From Mycobacterium colombiense (GTDB lineage: Bacteria; Actinomycetota; Actinomycetes; Mycobacteriales; Mycobacteriaceae), in assembly GCF_003284935.1 (NCBI RefSeq), contig NZ_QMEV01000002.1, positions 124,001-188,000 of the forward strand: a DNA stretch of 64,000 bases. The letters run 5' to 3'. The position numbers and the translations under genes were made by a program. The notes under the pieces are model-generated. The model searched no databases and was not told where the DNA came from. It saw only the letters and a program-made list of their open reading frames with translations. Below are positions 16,513-25,967 of the stretch, piece by piece. Each line of letters begins with the position of its first letter. Position 1 is the first letter of the stretch.

Positions 16513-17325
16513 CTATGCCCGGCACAGGATTTCGCCGTGCGGTATGGCGATCCAACCGTCCGGGGCGGCGGCCCATTCTCGCCATGCGGCGGAGATCTCC
16601 TCGAGCTGCGCGCTAGTCGCCAGTTCGAGATCCACCAGGTCGCGGGCCACGGTGGAGTGCAGAATCCGGTCGGCCCACATTCCGCCCCACCAGTCGCGTG
16701 TCGCGGGCGTGGCATAACACCACAGGCTGCCGGTGGGCGTGATGTCGCCGAATCCCGCCCGCTGCGCCCACGACAGGAGTCGCCGGCCCGCGTCCGGTTC
16801 GCCGCGGTTGGCGCGCGCGACGCGCTGGTAGAGGGTGCGCCACAGGTCGAGGGCCGGCAGCTCGGGATACCAGACGAAACCCGAGTAGTCGGCGTCGCGG
16901 GCCGCCACGATGCCGTCCGGCGCGCACACCCGTCGCATCTCCCGCAGGGCCGCCAGCGGATCGGCGACGTGCTGCAGCACCTGATGCGCGTGGACGACAT
17001 CGAAAGCGTCGTCGGGAAAGTCGAGGCCATGCACGTCGGCGGTCCCGAACGAGACGTTGGACAGATTCCGCCGCTCGGCCTCGGCACGAGCGACGTTGAG
17101 CACATCGACGGACTGATCGACGGCGGTGACCTGCCCGGGCGCGACCCGCGCGGCCAGGTCGGCGGTGATGGTGCCGGGCCCACAACCGACGTCGAGCACG
17201 GACAGCCCCGGTTTCAGGTGCGGCAGCAGGTAGGCCGCGGAGTCCGCGGCGGTGCGCCGCTGGTGGGAGCGCAACACCGACTCGTGGTGTCCATGCGTGT
17301 ATGCCGCGCGGTGTTCGTCGTCCAT
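16513..17325 (-). CDS. Class I SAM-dependent methyltransferase (methyltransf_11/25)
   Basis: The 270-residue protein has motif I LDVGCGPGTITADLA, motif II region QVTAVDQS, and FDVVHAHQVLQHVADP, so it binds S-adenosylmethionine in a Rossmann fold. I chose the ATG at 17325 (MDDEHRAAYTHGHHES) because AAGAAAGG lies 7 nt upstream; the frame is open a little further. It is convergent with the SDR gene with only 4 bp between stops. The substrate is not identifiable; similar proteins are annotated as ubiquinone/menaquinone-type methyltransferases. Confidence 0.85.
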   Translation of the reverse strand: MDDEHRAAYTHGHHESVLRSHQRRTAADSAAYLLPHLKPGLSVLDVGCGPGTITADLAARVAPGQVTAVDQSVDVLNVARAEAERRNLSNVSFGTADVHGLDFPDDAFDVVHAHQVLQHVADPLAALREMRRVCAPDGIVAARDADYSGFVWYPELPALDLWRTLYQRVARANRGEPDAGRRLLSWAQRAGFGDITPTGSLWCYATPATRDWWGGMWADRILHSTVARDLVDLELATSAQLEEISAAWREWAAAPDGWIAIPHGEILCRA

Positions 17326-17413
17326 GGTGGCCTTTCTTGCCTGCCGGGGCTCGTCTGGAAGACTACGCAGCGTCATCACATTATGAAATCATCGTCTCAA
17401 GTAATGAGACGGC

Positions 17414-18112
17414 TCAGTCGACGGGAACGTGAAGAATCGGTTGATCGACGCCGGCTCCCGGGCCGTCGAAATGCCACCACTCCCCCGAATACACCTTCAA
17501 GCCGCCGTAGTTCATGGCGTTGCGCAGCGCCGCCCGGTTCGCCACGGCATCCGGACTGATGCCCTGGGTATTGAAAGCTGTTGCCCGAGAGGTGAAGTCG
17601 TCGAAGTCGGTACCCATGTCGGCCAGGCAAAGACCGCCGGCATGCAGCCCGGACGAGCACGGCTGCTGCGCGGTGGTGAACGTCACGTCGACCGAGCGCC
17701 CCGACTCGTGGCTGCGCGCATACGGGCCCGGACGAGCCACCCACGCGGGGTTGGGGACCAGGTTGAACATCTTGACCTGAACGTCATGCGGGCGATAGCA
17801 GTCCCAGAACACCAGCAGGTGGCCCTGCGGGCGCAGGGCGCCGGCAGCAGCGGCCAGGCCGGGCGCCATCGATTGGTGCACAAGGCATCTGGCGTCGGAA
17901 GGATAAAGCTGCGTGTGGGTGAAATTGTTCGTCGTCGCGTAGCGCAGGTCGAGCACCGCGTCGGGAATGACGCTGCGGATGTCCACGAAGCCGGCCGCTC
18001 GTGCGGCGTCGCTGACCGGGGGAACATCCGGGCTGGCTTGCGCGGTGGGTGGCCCGCCCACCGAGACCAGCCACCCCGCAATGGCCAATCGCAGCACCCA
18101 CGCGAGACGCAT
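17414..18112 (-). CDS. Secreted D-alanyl-D-alanine dipeptidase (VanX-like, peptidase M15D)
   Basis: The 232-residue protein opens with a signal peptide (MRLAWVLRLAIAGWLVSV, cleavage probably after AQA near residue 26). The zinc site of the M15 family is present as SHESGRSVDV (S-x-H-x(6)-D) and the catalytic EWWHFD. FWDCYRPHDVQ supplies the conserved Arg. It should cut D-Ala-D-Ala released from cell-wall turnover outside the membrane. Many mycobacteria carry such enzymes without vancomycin resistance. Confidence 0.92.
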   Translation of the reverse strand: MRLAWVLRLAIAGWLVSVGGPPTAQASPDVPPVSDAARAAGFVDIRSVIPDAVLDLRYATTNNFTHTQLYPSDARCLVHQSMAPGLAAAAGALRPQGHLLVFWDCYRPHDVQVKMFNLVPNPAWVARPGPYARSHESGRSVDVTFTTAQQPCSSGLHAGGLCLADMGTDFDDFTSRATAFNTQGISPDAVANRAALRNAMNYGGLKVYSGEWWHFDGPGAGVDQPILHVPVD

Positions 18113-18186
18113 GCGGTCATTATCCCGGTCGGTCGGTTCGGATCGGGTTAGGCGCCAGATGTCGTCGCGACCGGCGTCCAGAGGTC

Positions 18187-18228
18187 AAAAAACCAGTGGG
18201 CTGGTGCGAACCAATCGCACCAGCCCAC
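18187..18228 (-). terminator. Rho-independent terminator of cspA
   Basis: A perfect 14-bp stem (18196-18209 with 18215-18228) with a 5-nt loop is followed, reading on the minus strand, by a run of six T (18187-18192). It begins 20 bp after the cspA stop. A canonical intrinsic terminator of this quality is uncommon in mycobacteria. Confidence 0.88.
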
Positions 18229-18247
18229 CGTGACGTTTGTGAAGTTC

Positions 18248-18451
18248 TCAGACGGCGCTGACTCCTACCGCCTGGGGCCCCTTGGCCCCCTGCGCAACCT
18301 CGAACTGGACACGCTGGTCTTCGTCGAGCGAGCGATAGCCGTTGCCCTGGATCTCGGAGTAGTGGACGAAGAGATCCTTCGTGCCGTCATCCGGGGTGAT
18401 GAAGCCGAAGCCCTTTTCACCGTTGAACCATTTCACAGTTCCCTGTGCCAT
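18248..18451 (-). CDS. cspA: Cold shock protein
   Basis: The 67-residue protein is a single cold-shock domain: [18 protein letters not shown] (RNP1 KGFGFI) and DLFVHYSEI (RNP2 FVHY). It binds single-stranded nucleic acids and acts as an RNA chaperone in the cytosol. A small inverted repeat (GGATGC/GCATCC) in the 5' region at about 18474-18492 could be part of the leader. An intrinsic terminator follows directly, so it is a single-gene transcript. Confidence 0.96.
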   Translation of the reverse strand: MAQGTVKWFNGEKGFGFITPDDGTKDLFVHYSEIQGNGYRSLDEDQRVQFEVAQGAKGPQAVGVSAV

Positions 18452-18799
18452 TTACTTACTTCTCTCATCAAATGCGGATGCACCAAACGCATCCATGCGC
18501 ACCCAGAATAGCATGCGGCGACCTGGACTTTGAAATCGGTTGCGGCGCTGCATAATTCATTCACGACAGGCCTGGAGGGCGGGCGCGCCCACACCAGGCC
18601 GAACCAGGACCCCGCGCCGGCATCTCACCCGGACGCGGCAGGCACACGTCGGCTGCCTGTAGAGTGGAAAAGAACCGCGTTCTTGCGGTCGCCGCGCATC
18701 GCAAACGAATCACGAATGAGACCGCCGTGCGATCCGATCGTCGTCCGACGTCAGGTAATAATGCGTATCGGCCGAACTCTTCATTCGGAAGGACAGCCC
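18452..18799. other. Intergenic region upstream of cspA
   Basis: This stretch should hold the promoter and leader of cspA (minus) and the promoter of the small gene at 18800 (plus). I see the GGATGC/GCATCC repeat near cspA and no convincing coding sequence. Confidence 0.5.
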
Positions 18800-18937
18800 A
18801 TGGACCAGTCGAACCTGTTTTCTCACCCCGAGGCACCGAAGCATGTCGCTTCGGGCGAAACCTCCGCGACACCGGTCGAACTCCCGACGTTTTCCGATCG
18901 GCCCGAGGCCGACGGTTCTGCGAATCAGCGTCGCTGA
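18800..18937 (+). CDS. Small hypothetical protein
   Basis: A 45-codon frame starts with ATG at 18800 after a good ribosome site (GGAAGGA, 18787-18793): MDQSNLFSHPEAPKHVAS. The product is hydrophilic with Pro, Ser and Glu, and has no membrane segment or recognised domain. Support is the ribosome site and its place between real genes; I do not recognise a family, and it could be non-coding. Confidence 0.4.
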   Translation: MDQSNLFSHPEAPKHVASGETSATPVELPTFSDRPEADGSANQRR

Positions 18938-18959
18938 CCGGCGTTGACGTGATTGGACG

Positions 18960-19193
18960 TCAGGATGCCTTGGCGTACCGGCGGACCAATTCACCTTCAC
19001 CGAACGTACTGGTTCGCTGCTGACCGTTATCGTCTCGACTGAAAAACGTCCACTGCCCCAGGCCGCCCTGCGGACCACTGATCATCTTGACCGTCAGACG
19101 CAACTCAGTGGGACGCCGCGTGCCGATGATGTCACCGACCCGGATCTGCGATGGATGGATCTCGACCGCGTCGCACCAGTTCTCTATTGCCAT
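18960..19193 (-). CDS. Hypothetical mycobacterial protein, 77 residues
   Basis: The frame from ATG 19193 (MAIENWCDAVEIHPSQIRVG) to 18960 encodes a compact protein with a small beta-rich pattern: RVGDIIGTRRPTELRLTVKM, then QWTFFSRDD and TSTFGEGELVRRYAK. It resembles the many small conserved mycobacterial proteins of unknown role. The frame is open further upstream, but that part has odd composition, so the internal ATG is preferred. Convergent with the 45-residue frame before it. Confidence 0.65.
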   Translation of the reverse strand: MAIENWCDAVEIHPSQIRVGDIIGTRRPTELRLTVKMISGPQGGLGQWTFFSRDDNGQQRTSTFGEGELVRRYAKAS

Positions 19194-19660
19194 GTAATCC
19201 GTCCTCGCCGTTGCCACCACCCTACCCGCCATTGCGCTCTCCCGGGCCGCATGACGGGCATCGTCTCCAAATCCATTGCACCGCAACGCATTTGTAGCGG
19301 CTGACCAGGACGCAGTTCATCCGCCGAGCGGATTTCCCGACGCTTTGCGGCGCGGCCGTGTCGTGAGTGCGGACCCACGCTGGATCACCCGATCACCGAG
19401 GCGGGTCGGCGGTGGCGTAAAGTTACAGACGAGCCGTTCGTTGTCAGCGGTGGTCGACCGCGCGATCCGTGCGGATGACACCCACGGGCAATGTGATTCC
19501 TCCGTCGATCCCCCGTCCGTGGGCCCGGCGACGCCGAGCGCGAAGGAACGCCCATGGGTTATGCAACCCCGGCCATTTCACGACACCAGACTTCGATGAC
19601 TCTTGCGGACGGCTGCGCCGCCCCGAGCGGGTGCGCGAACTGCCGACTGCGGTATCCGCA
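19194..19660. other. Intergenic region, no gene seen
   Basis: Between the 77-residue protein and the DUF5994-like gene I see no convincing frame. The frame of the latter is open back to about 19469 but the added residues look non-coding. The promoters of both divergent genes should be here. Confidence 0.5.
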
Positions 19661-20110
19661 ATGAGCTTCGCGGTCAGGACCCGACGCCAATCCACGCCCA
19701 TCCGGCTCTCGGTGGCTCGCGAACTCGGCCGCGATATCGATGGCGCGTGGTGGCCGCGTGCGGATCGCATCACCAATGAATTGCCCGAGCTTGTTGCGGT
19801 CCTGACGCCCCTGCTCGGCGACGTCACCTGCATCAACGTGAACTGGTCATCGCTGCAACGACCACCCGATTTCAACTGGCCGGGGTGGGAAGGCAAACGC
19901 CAGCACGTCATGACGGTGACGGGAACGCATGCTTGCGCCAACCTGCTGATCGTCTCCTACGCCACGCACAGCGCGTTGGCGTTGATGGTGCTGCGGTGCG
20001 CCGCAGATCTGCCCATCGAGGGTGCTGACCGCGTCAAACCCGCATTCATACGAGCGGACTCCATTCTGCGCGCCGCGCAACAACAACGCGGGCGTTCCTC
20101 CGGCTACTAG
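19661..20110 (+). CDS. DUF5994 family protein
   Basis: The protein of about 149 residues has the DUF5994 pattern: an RLSVARELGRDIDGAWWPR start, then DRITNELPELVAVLTPLLG, CINVNWSSL and LLIVSYATHSALALMVLRCA. Members are common in mycobacteria and other actinobacteria and have no assigned function. I set the start at the ATG 19661; a GTG at 19631 is also possible. The gene stands alone. Confidence 0.7.
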   Translation: MSFAVRTRRQSTPIRLSVARELGRDIDGAWWPRADRITNELPELVAVLTPLLGDVTCINVNWSSLQRPPDFNWPGWEGKRQHVMTVTGTHACANLLIVSYATHSALALMVLRCAADLPIEGADRVKPAFIRADSILRAAQQQRGRSSGY

Positions 20111-20465
20111 CCGACGCCACAGACAAGACCCACCGGGACGACTGGCGCGGCAAGATCGACGTCAAGCTTACTGGCGTCTGGAAGACCGTCAAAGTGTTGT
20201 GCCGCATCTTATTTCCTAGGTCGGGATCGATCATCCGATCGGCTCGGTTCGCGGCCTTGAGACAGGCGGACTCGGTCAGCGCCGCACGCGCCGGCGGCCG
20301 CCGCCCGACGTACGCCCCCATCGCCCCGCGGCGCAACGTGATAGCCACGGACAGTTCATAGCGGCGACATCTCCCGTCTGGTTCAGGCCTCATCGGTTTC
20401 GCCATTACGATCAGCCAATGCGCGCGGTCGAACGCGAGCTGGCCAGAGAACGCGAGGGCAGGTCG
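20111..20465. other. Intergenic region, no gene seen
   Basis: No frame with coding character is visible. It leads into the broken transporter gene and may hold its old promoter. Confidence 0.45.
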
Positions 20466-20780
20466 ATGACGACGAGCGAAGGACCCAGGGCCGCAACCGA
20501 GGCACCCGAGCCACTCGAGGCCGAACGGCCAAGCGCGTCAGCACAAGAACCTAAACCCAGGCACTGCGGCGTCATCCAGGCTTTCGCCGCGCTCTGCGTC
20601 CCCTACGTCGAGCGGCTGATGCCCGACCCCTACCTGTTCGCGGTGATCCTCACCGTCATCGTCGCCGGGCTGGTCGCGTTCCTGGTGCACGGCGCCACGG
20701 CGAACGGGATGCTCAAGGCGTGGTACGGGGGCGTGTGGGATGGCAGAATATCTTCACCTTCGCCTTATCGAACGTGTTAC
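20466..20780 (+). pseudogene. Truncated AtoE-type short-chain fatty acid transporter
   Basis: The N-terminal ~90 residues match the TIGR00366/AtoE family: a hydrophilic leader, then VERLMPDPYLFAVILTVIVAG with the first membrane helix, and LKAWYGGVW. At about 20740 one G is missing from the expected GVWGWQN; reading on in the shifted frame gives WQNIFTFAL. Homology stops at about 20768, where lower-GC sequence starts. The remaining ~340 residues and about ten helices are gone. This looks like a core gene cut by the left edge of the accessory region. Confidence 0.75.
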
Positions 20781-20884
20781 TGATGCTTTTAAAGCGATCG
20801 GTTGCTTTGGAACCGGTGACGAAAGGCCCCTGGTCGTTGATGCTGAATGCCCCAAACGTCGGTGTTATGCGATGTCCATGACGT

Positions 20885-21135
20885 CATGAGGCCGGCCGCT
20901 GATTTGGTATTGCTGTCGTTCGGCTCGGCCCATCGTGAGGAACGCGGCTCCCCCTATCCTGTGGTTGACATCGGGGACAAACTCGACCGTCAAGTCGCAG
21001 GCGATCGAGCGCTCCTTCTGTGTCGGTGCGTCGCTGGCGCTGATAGCCTTTTGTTTCTGCTGGCTCGCGTAACCGAATGGGATCGACTTGGTAGGTGCGC
21101 AGCGTGCGGTCTAACCCAATCCGGGCTATGCACGG
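20885..21135 (+). pseudogene. Cytochrome P450 C-terminal remnant
   Basis: The DNA aligns end to end with the last ~270 bp of the intact P450 at 29331-30524. Translated pieces include ADLVLLSFGSAHREER (intact: ESVLLLFGSANRDER), VVDIGDKLDRQVA (intact: VFDIGRKPEHQVA), then after indels the stretch around LLARV. The heme-Cys loop is destroyed by frameshifts. The convergent TetR gene follows 30-70 bp later, the same order as in the other copy, so it is one half of a duplicated P450-TetR-MmpL module. Confidence 0.78.
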
Positions 21136-21163
21136 TGGTCGTCTGCCGTACATGGCTGCCGCC

Positions 21164-21916
21164 TTAGCTGGAATCTCTTGTGCCGGAGGAGGTTTTCCGA
21201 ACCGAGCGTCGCGAGGGGCGCCTGTCTGCCGGGCGACGGTGCGCGGCGAGGAAATCATCGACTATGCGTTCACAGTCTCGACGATCAATTGCGCGCAGCC
21301 CGGTGAGTCGAGCGAACGCCACCGGACCGACGAGCTGGCACAGGATCAGTTCTAGATCGAAGTCGTCAAGATCGGCCCGAGCTTCAGGGCCTTCCAGAAG
21401 GCTGTTGAACGGTTGGCGGTAATGGTCGATGATCCGTGTCCGCAGCGCGTTGCGATCGTAGGTCTGATCTGTGCCGTCCGGTGTGGGCCCGAGCGCGACC
21501 CAGGCCAGCGTGGTGACATGTAGCGGCGCGTCGTGAAAGAGCGTCGCCTGCCGGCTCAACAGCTCGATCAGTTGATCGCGTAACGATCCCGTAGCAGGTG
21601 GTGGGGTGACCTGCGGTAGCAGCCGTTCAAATGTGGCGGCCAGCAGCTGGGTGGAGCTGCTGAAGTGCCGATATAGCGTGGTGCGTGCAACCTTGGAGGC
21701 CTTGGTGACCGCGTCGATGGTGACGGCTTCGATGCCACCGGTATTGAGGAGTTTGGTGGCCGCGTCCAGCAACCGGGTCCGTGACCGAAGGCGGCGGGGA
21801 TCGACGTCATCAACGTCATCTTCGTCGTCATCGACCGGGATTTCAGCATCACGCTCCACGTAGTCACCGTAAACCCCAAGCATCTGGCCTGCGGCGAATC
21901 GCACCTGGCGAGTCAT
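21164..21916 (-). CDS. TetR family regulator of the MmpL module
   Basis: The 250-residue protein has a 40-residue acidic leader (DDDEDDVDDVD) and then the TetR helix-turn-helix LLDAATKLLNTGGIEAVTID, SKVARTTLYRHFSSSTQLL. The C-terminal ligand domain ends ARLTGLRAIDRRDCERIVDDFL, and a frameshifted copy of that end lies at 30600-30712. The gene is divergent from mmpL. Palindromes with the core GTATCG-N2-GCGATAC lie just before its start (21940-21954) and before mmpL (22597-22611), so it probably represses both. Its effector is unknown, perhaps the MmpL cargo. Confidence 0.93.
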   Translation of the reverse strand: MTRQVRFAAGQMLGVYGDYVERDAEIPVDDDEDDVDDVDPRRLRSRTRLLDAATKLLNTGGIEAVTIDAVTKASKVARTTLYRHFSSSTQLLAATFERLLPQVTPPPATGSLRDQLIELLSRQATLFHDAPLHVTTLAWVALGPTPDGTDQTYDRNALRTRIIDHYRQPFNSLLEGPEARADLDDFDLELILCQLVGPVAFARLTGLRAIDRRDCERIVDDFLAAHRRPADRRPSRRSVRKTSSGTRDSS

Positions 21917-21927
21917 TCAATCCAAAA

Positions 21928-21954
21928 AACGATACTACTAGTATCGTAGCGATA
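21928..21954. promoter_or_regulatory. TetR autoregulatory operator (two overlapping palindromes)
   Basis: ACGATACTA-C-TAGTATCGT (9-nt arms, 21928-21946) overlaps GTATCGTAGCGATAC (21940-21954), a 15-bp near-perfect palindrome. It lies 11 bp before the TetR start. Close matches lie at 22597-22611 and 27678-27692. Confidence 0.72.
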
Positions 21955-22596
21955 CGATAAGTACACTTAGGCGGTGTGGGCTGTGTATCGAAGGGGGATT
22001 TGTGATCAGTCAAGCTGTCGAGCTGGTTCGGACCCTGCCAGTCCACGGTGCTGGCCGAGTGGGCCCGCCGCAGGGCTATCGAAGAATCCATCTTCGTTGC
22101 CTGCGCGGCTGATCTCACGAAGGGGAGGCCGTCAAACCCTGATGAATGTGCCGATTTCGCTGACGAAAACCCACCGATGGAGGCGTGCGGTTCGGAATAT
22201 CCGGCTCGGCAGTCGCGGTATTGCCAAGCGGATGCACCCAGCGCCGTCGGTCGACCAGGGCCACGTTCGTCCACGGCACTATCCCCCTCGGTCTTGCTCC
22301 TATTTGGATGACGATCTGATGAGCCGGGAAATGCGCAATCACGTTCGCGACGAGCCGATCAGGCTGAGTTCCCGGCTGGCTTTTCGCTTACGTCGTTCAT
22401 GAATCGTCGGGAACCAGCGATCATGCAACGACTAGGTCAAACAATTTGCACGACAATGGATTACTCACTGACTTACCCTGCATACGGAATCGGCAACGCG
22501 TCATCGATGTCGAGCGCAAGGGCTGACTGGCGCCGGCGATGACGTAGGCACGCTCATCGATAGCAGTTTCGGCGACCCTACGAAAGGGTACCGATA

Positions 22597-22611
22597 GTAC
22601 TGTTGCGATAC
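22597..22611. promoter_or_regulatory. Operator before mmpL
   Basis: GTACTGTTGCGATAC is 34 bp upstream of the mmpL ATG. It keeps the right half GCGATAC and the flank TAGTAC of the sites at 21940 and 27678. One arm has mismatches. Confidence 0.6.
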
Positions 22612-22644
22612 CGTTAGTTTCTTTCGATGTAGCGGAGACGGGGG

Positions 22645-25600
22645 ATGGTAGATACCGGGTGGGTTTCGTCGGGCGTGGCCACCTTGAGCCGGCCCGTCCG
22701 AGAACAACTCCGCAAAATCACCGCTGGTGAGGGCGTCTACAGCGATCGACTAGCGCGCGTGGCGCGGTTCAGTATTCGGCACAAGGTGCTGGTCATCGGG
22801 GCGTGGGTGATGGCTGCCGGCGTCCTGGCCGCGGTGTTTCCGCAATTGGAAACCGTCGTGAAACAGCAGTCGGTAAATCTTATCCCCCCTGATGCGCCCT
22901 CGCTTCAAACCGTTGACCGGATGGGGATCGCATTCGGTGAGCAGGGGTCCAAGACAACTATCTTCGTCGCGGTAGAGGACCCGGCGGGTCTGAGTGTGCC
23001 GGTGCGTCAGCGTTACAACGCGATGGTGTCGCGGTTACGTGCGGACTCCAAGCATGTGCGACTGGTTCAGGATCTGTTAGCCGACCCAGTTACTGCCGGT
23101 CAGGCGGTGAGCCAGGATGGTAAGGCCTGGTATCTGCCAGTCGGGGTGGCGGGCACGCTCGGTGATCCCAGGGCGGCAGAATCCGTCCAGGCGGTGCGGG
23201 CTATCGCCGCGCAGTCGTTTAGCGGTACGGCCACGACGGTCCGCATAACCGGGCCTCCCGCGACGTTTAGCGATCAAATCGATTCGGCTGAACGGGATTT
23301 GGTTTTCATCTCCGTTGTGACCACGGGATTGATCGCGCTGATTTTACTGCTCATCTATAGGTCATTGTTTACCGCGTTGCTACCTCTTCTGGTGATCGGT
23401 ATCAGCCTTGGGGTAGGCCGCGGAGTGCTCTCGGCGCTGGGCGAAGCTGGAATGCCGGTGTCGCAATTCACCATCGCGTTCATGACGGCGATTCTGTTGG
23501 GTGCCGGCACTGATTATTCGGTGTTTTTGATCAGCCGTTACCATGAGCAACGCCGCCAGGAAGTCTCGCCCGACCTCGCGTTGATCAATGCAACCGCCAC
23601 CATCGGGCGCGTGATTCTGGCTTCCGCTGCGACTGTGGCGCTTGCGTTTTTGGCCATGGTGTTTGCAAAACTGAGCGTCTTTGGCGCGCTGGGCCCGGCG
23701 TGCGCGATAGCCGTGTTCGTCGGAGTCGCGGCCACTGTGACATTGTTCCCACCGGTGTTGGCGCTCGCCGCCAAACGCGGCATCGGCGAGCCCAAAGCCG
23801 ACCGCACACGTCGCTACTGGAACTGGATCGCGGTGGCCGTAGTCCGCCGGCCTGGCCCACTGCTGGTCGCGAGCCTGGCGCTTGTGTTAGGGCTAGCGGC
23901 TGTGGCGCTCACTATGCGCATGAGCTACGACGACCGCCAAGGCCAGCCGTCCACGACCGCCAGCAATGAGGGTTATCACCTGCTCGACAGGCACTTTCGC
24001 AAGGATGTCGTCATCACGCAGTTCATGGTCGTCGAATCACCGACCGATATGCGCACCAGTAAGGGCTTGGCCGACCTGGACGAGATGGCGTCTCGCGTGG
24101 CGCAAGTGCCGGGTGTCACCAAAGTCGCGGGCGTCACCCGTCCGACGGGGGCGCGACTGGACCAGGCGCAGCTTTCTTGGCAAAACGGCCAGATCGGAAA
24201 CAAGATGGCCGATGCCGTCGCCAAAGGAGACGCCCACAAGACCGATCTCACCAAACTCACCGGTGGTGCCGACCAACTCGCTGCCGGCCTGGCACAACTT
24301 GACACCACCCTGCACGCAGCGCTGACTCCGCTGACCGGGATCCTCACCCAAGCCCAATCCAGCGGATCGCAATTTCAGCGCTTTCACCCTCTGCTGCAGC
24401 AACTTTCGGCCACCACACCGACTATCGACCAAGCAATCCGAACCGGGCCTGGGCTACGCCAAGAAGCGCAAGAAGCCCAGAATGCGATCGCTACCATCGA
24501 CCCGTTGGTTGATGCGCTCAACACCTCCCCCTGGTGTGCCACCACACCCGAGTGTGCCCAGATCCGTGACCAGGTACGGATCTTGGTGACCTTGCGCGAT
24601 GGCGGCTTTTTCAGTCAGCTCGCCAACCTCGGCGATTTGTACCAGCCGGGCGCCAATAACGCGGGGGGCACCGTGGCAGACCTGCAGAACACGGTCAACT
24701 CACTGGACAAGGCCTTCGGAGCGCTCGGCGATCCCGCCGACATGACCGGCAACATCGCCCGCCTCCAACATGGCATCAGCCAGCTCGCGTCGGGGGCACA
24801 AGCCTTAGCCACCGGTGTGCACACCCTCGCCGACAGCAACATCGAAATGTTGTCCGGCATGAGTCAGATCGCAACCCAGCTACAGAATTCCGCGCGGACC
24901 AGCGCCGGTTCGGACAACTCCAGCGGTTTTTACCTGCCCGCTAACGCCTTCGAGAATCGCCAGTTCTCCGATGTGGCAAAGCACTTTCTATCCGCCGACG
25001 GCAAGACCGCCCGCTTCGCCATCGAATCCAACTACAACCCGTACAGCAGCGAAGCGATGAACCTCGCACAGAAGATCACCCACGTTGCCGATGCCGCACG
25101 CCCTAACACCTCGCTGGCGAACGCCAAGATATCCATGGCCGGCTTCCCCGCCGTCAATTCCGATATCCAGCGCCTCCTGTCGGCCGACTTTCATCTGCTG
25201 GCTATCGCCACACTCGTCATCGTCGGGTTAATCCTCGTCGTCCTCCTACGCGCTTTGGTTGCTCCGCTCTACCTGCTCGGCACGGTCGTACTCAACTACG
25301 GGGCCGCACTAGGCATCGGGACACTCGTCTTCCAATACGGCCTGGGCAAGGAAATCGCATGGCCCGTACCGCTTCTGGCGTTCATCATCCTGGTCGCGGT
25401 AGGTGCCGACTACAACATGCTCCTGATCTCGCGGTTACGCGAGGAATCCGCTCACAACATTCGCGTCGGGGTGCTGCGTACAGTCGCAAACACCGGCTCA
25501 GTGATCACCTCCGCCGGGCTCATCTTTGCAGCCAGCATGTTCGGCCTGATGGTCGGATCGGTCGCGATCATGATTCAAGCCGGACTCATCATCGGTTGCG

Positions 25601-25722
25601 GCCTACTCCTGGACACCTTCGTTGTCCGCACTCTGACCGTTCCCGCGATCGCCACATTGCTCGGTGAGACCAGCTGGTGGCCTCAACGGAAGCACACGGC
25701 CCAACGCGGCAGAGCACGCTGA
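22645..25722 (+). CDS. MmpL-family RND transporter
   Basis: The 1025-residue protein has the two-fold MmpL plan: a first helix near residue 50, a periplasmic domain, a helix bundle with the proton-relay motif GAGTDYSVFLISRY, a second large periplasmic domain with amphipathic coiled-coil-like stretches, and a second bundle with VGADYNMLLISRLREE. It should move lipids or drugs across the inner membrane by proton flux. It starts with ATG 22645 after a purine-rich site. It is divergent from its probable TetR repressor. A decayed second copy of its C-terminus lies at 31531-31749. No mmpS partner is nearby. Codon use is less GC-rich than the core. Confidence 0.95.
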   Translation: MVDTGWVSSGVATLSRPVREQLRKITAGEGVYSDRLARVARFSIRHKVLVIGAWVMAAGVLAAVFPQLETVVKQQSVNLIPPDAPSLQTVDRMGIAFGEQGSKTTIFVAVEDPAGLSVPVRQRYNAMVSRLRADSKHVRLVQDLLADPVTAGQAVSQDGKAWYLPVGVAGTLGDPRAAESVQAVRAIAAQSFSGTATTVRITGPPATFSDQIDSAERDLVFISVVTTGLIALILLLIYRSLFTALLPLLVIGISLGVGRGVLSALGEAGMPVSQFTIAFMTAILLGAGTDYSVFLISRYHEQRRQEVSPDLALINATATIGRVILASAATVALAFLAMVFAKLSVFGALGPACAIAVFVGVAATVTLFPPVLALAAKRGIGEPKADRTRRYWNWIAVAVVRRPGPLLVASLALVLGLAAVALTMRMSYDDRQGQPSTTASNEGYHLLDRHFRKDVVITQFMVVESPTDMRTSKGLADLDEMASRVAQVPGVTKVAGVTRPTGARLDQAQLSWQNGQIGNKMADAVAKGDAHKTDLTKLTGGADQLAAGLAQLDTTLHAALTPLTGILTQAQSSGSQFQRFHPLLQQLSATTPTIDQAIRTGPGLRQEAQEAQNAIATIDPLVDALNTSPWCATTPECAQIRDQVRILVTLRDGGFFSQLANLGDLYQPGANNAGGTVADLQNTVNSLDKAFGALGDPADMTGNIARLQHGISQLASGAQALATGVHTLADSNIEMLSGMSQIATQLQNSARTSAGSDNSSGFYLPANAFENRQFSDVAKHFLSADGKTARFAIESNYNPYSSEAMNLAQKITHVADAARPNTSLANAKISMAGFPAVNSDIQRLLSADFHLLAIATLVIVGLILVVLLRALVAPLYLLGTVVLNYGAALGIGTLVFQYGLGKEIAWPVPLLAFIILVAVGADYNMLLISRLREESAHNIRVGVLRTVANTGSVITSAGLIFAASMFGLMVGSVAIMIQAGLIIGCGLLLDTFVVRTLTVPAIATLLGETSWWPQRKHTAQRGRAR

Positions 25723-25967
25723 CGATGACGTGCCACCCAAGGGGACTGGGTAGCGTGACCGGCATGGACTTCGTCCGCTTCGATGACCGAATCGCAGACC
25801 AGATGCTCAGTGCGGCAGCACTGCGGGCCGGTTGTTGACCTACCTGACCTTGCGCCACAGCCAGCTAACGGGTCTGCTGCACGATCGGGGACAGTTTTGA
25901 CCTGGCCCACCGTTTAGGTTCCAGATTCACTGACTAACTGACAGCCTCTACGGAAAGGCTTACAGGC

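Larger units (their letters stand above)
21917..22644. other. Long intergenic region between TetR and mmpL
   Basis: This 728-bp divergent region has operators at both ends. A plus frame around 22048-22311 is open, but I recognise no family and its codon use is unlike the neighbours; it may be a decayed gene, possibly an old mmpS-like or unrelated frame. Confidence 0.45.

Noticed and set aside
16505..17410. 525-codon frame on the minus strand (15606-17183) spanning SDR and methyltransferase genes
   Set aside because: It runs through two real genes of clear families on both strands and has no own motif.
22048..22311. Open frame upstream of mmpL on the plus strand
   Set aside because: It has no recognised domain, no good ribosome site and a composition unlike real genes. 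Kept only as part of the gap.
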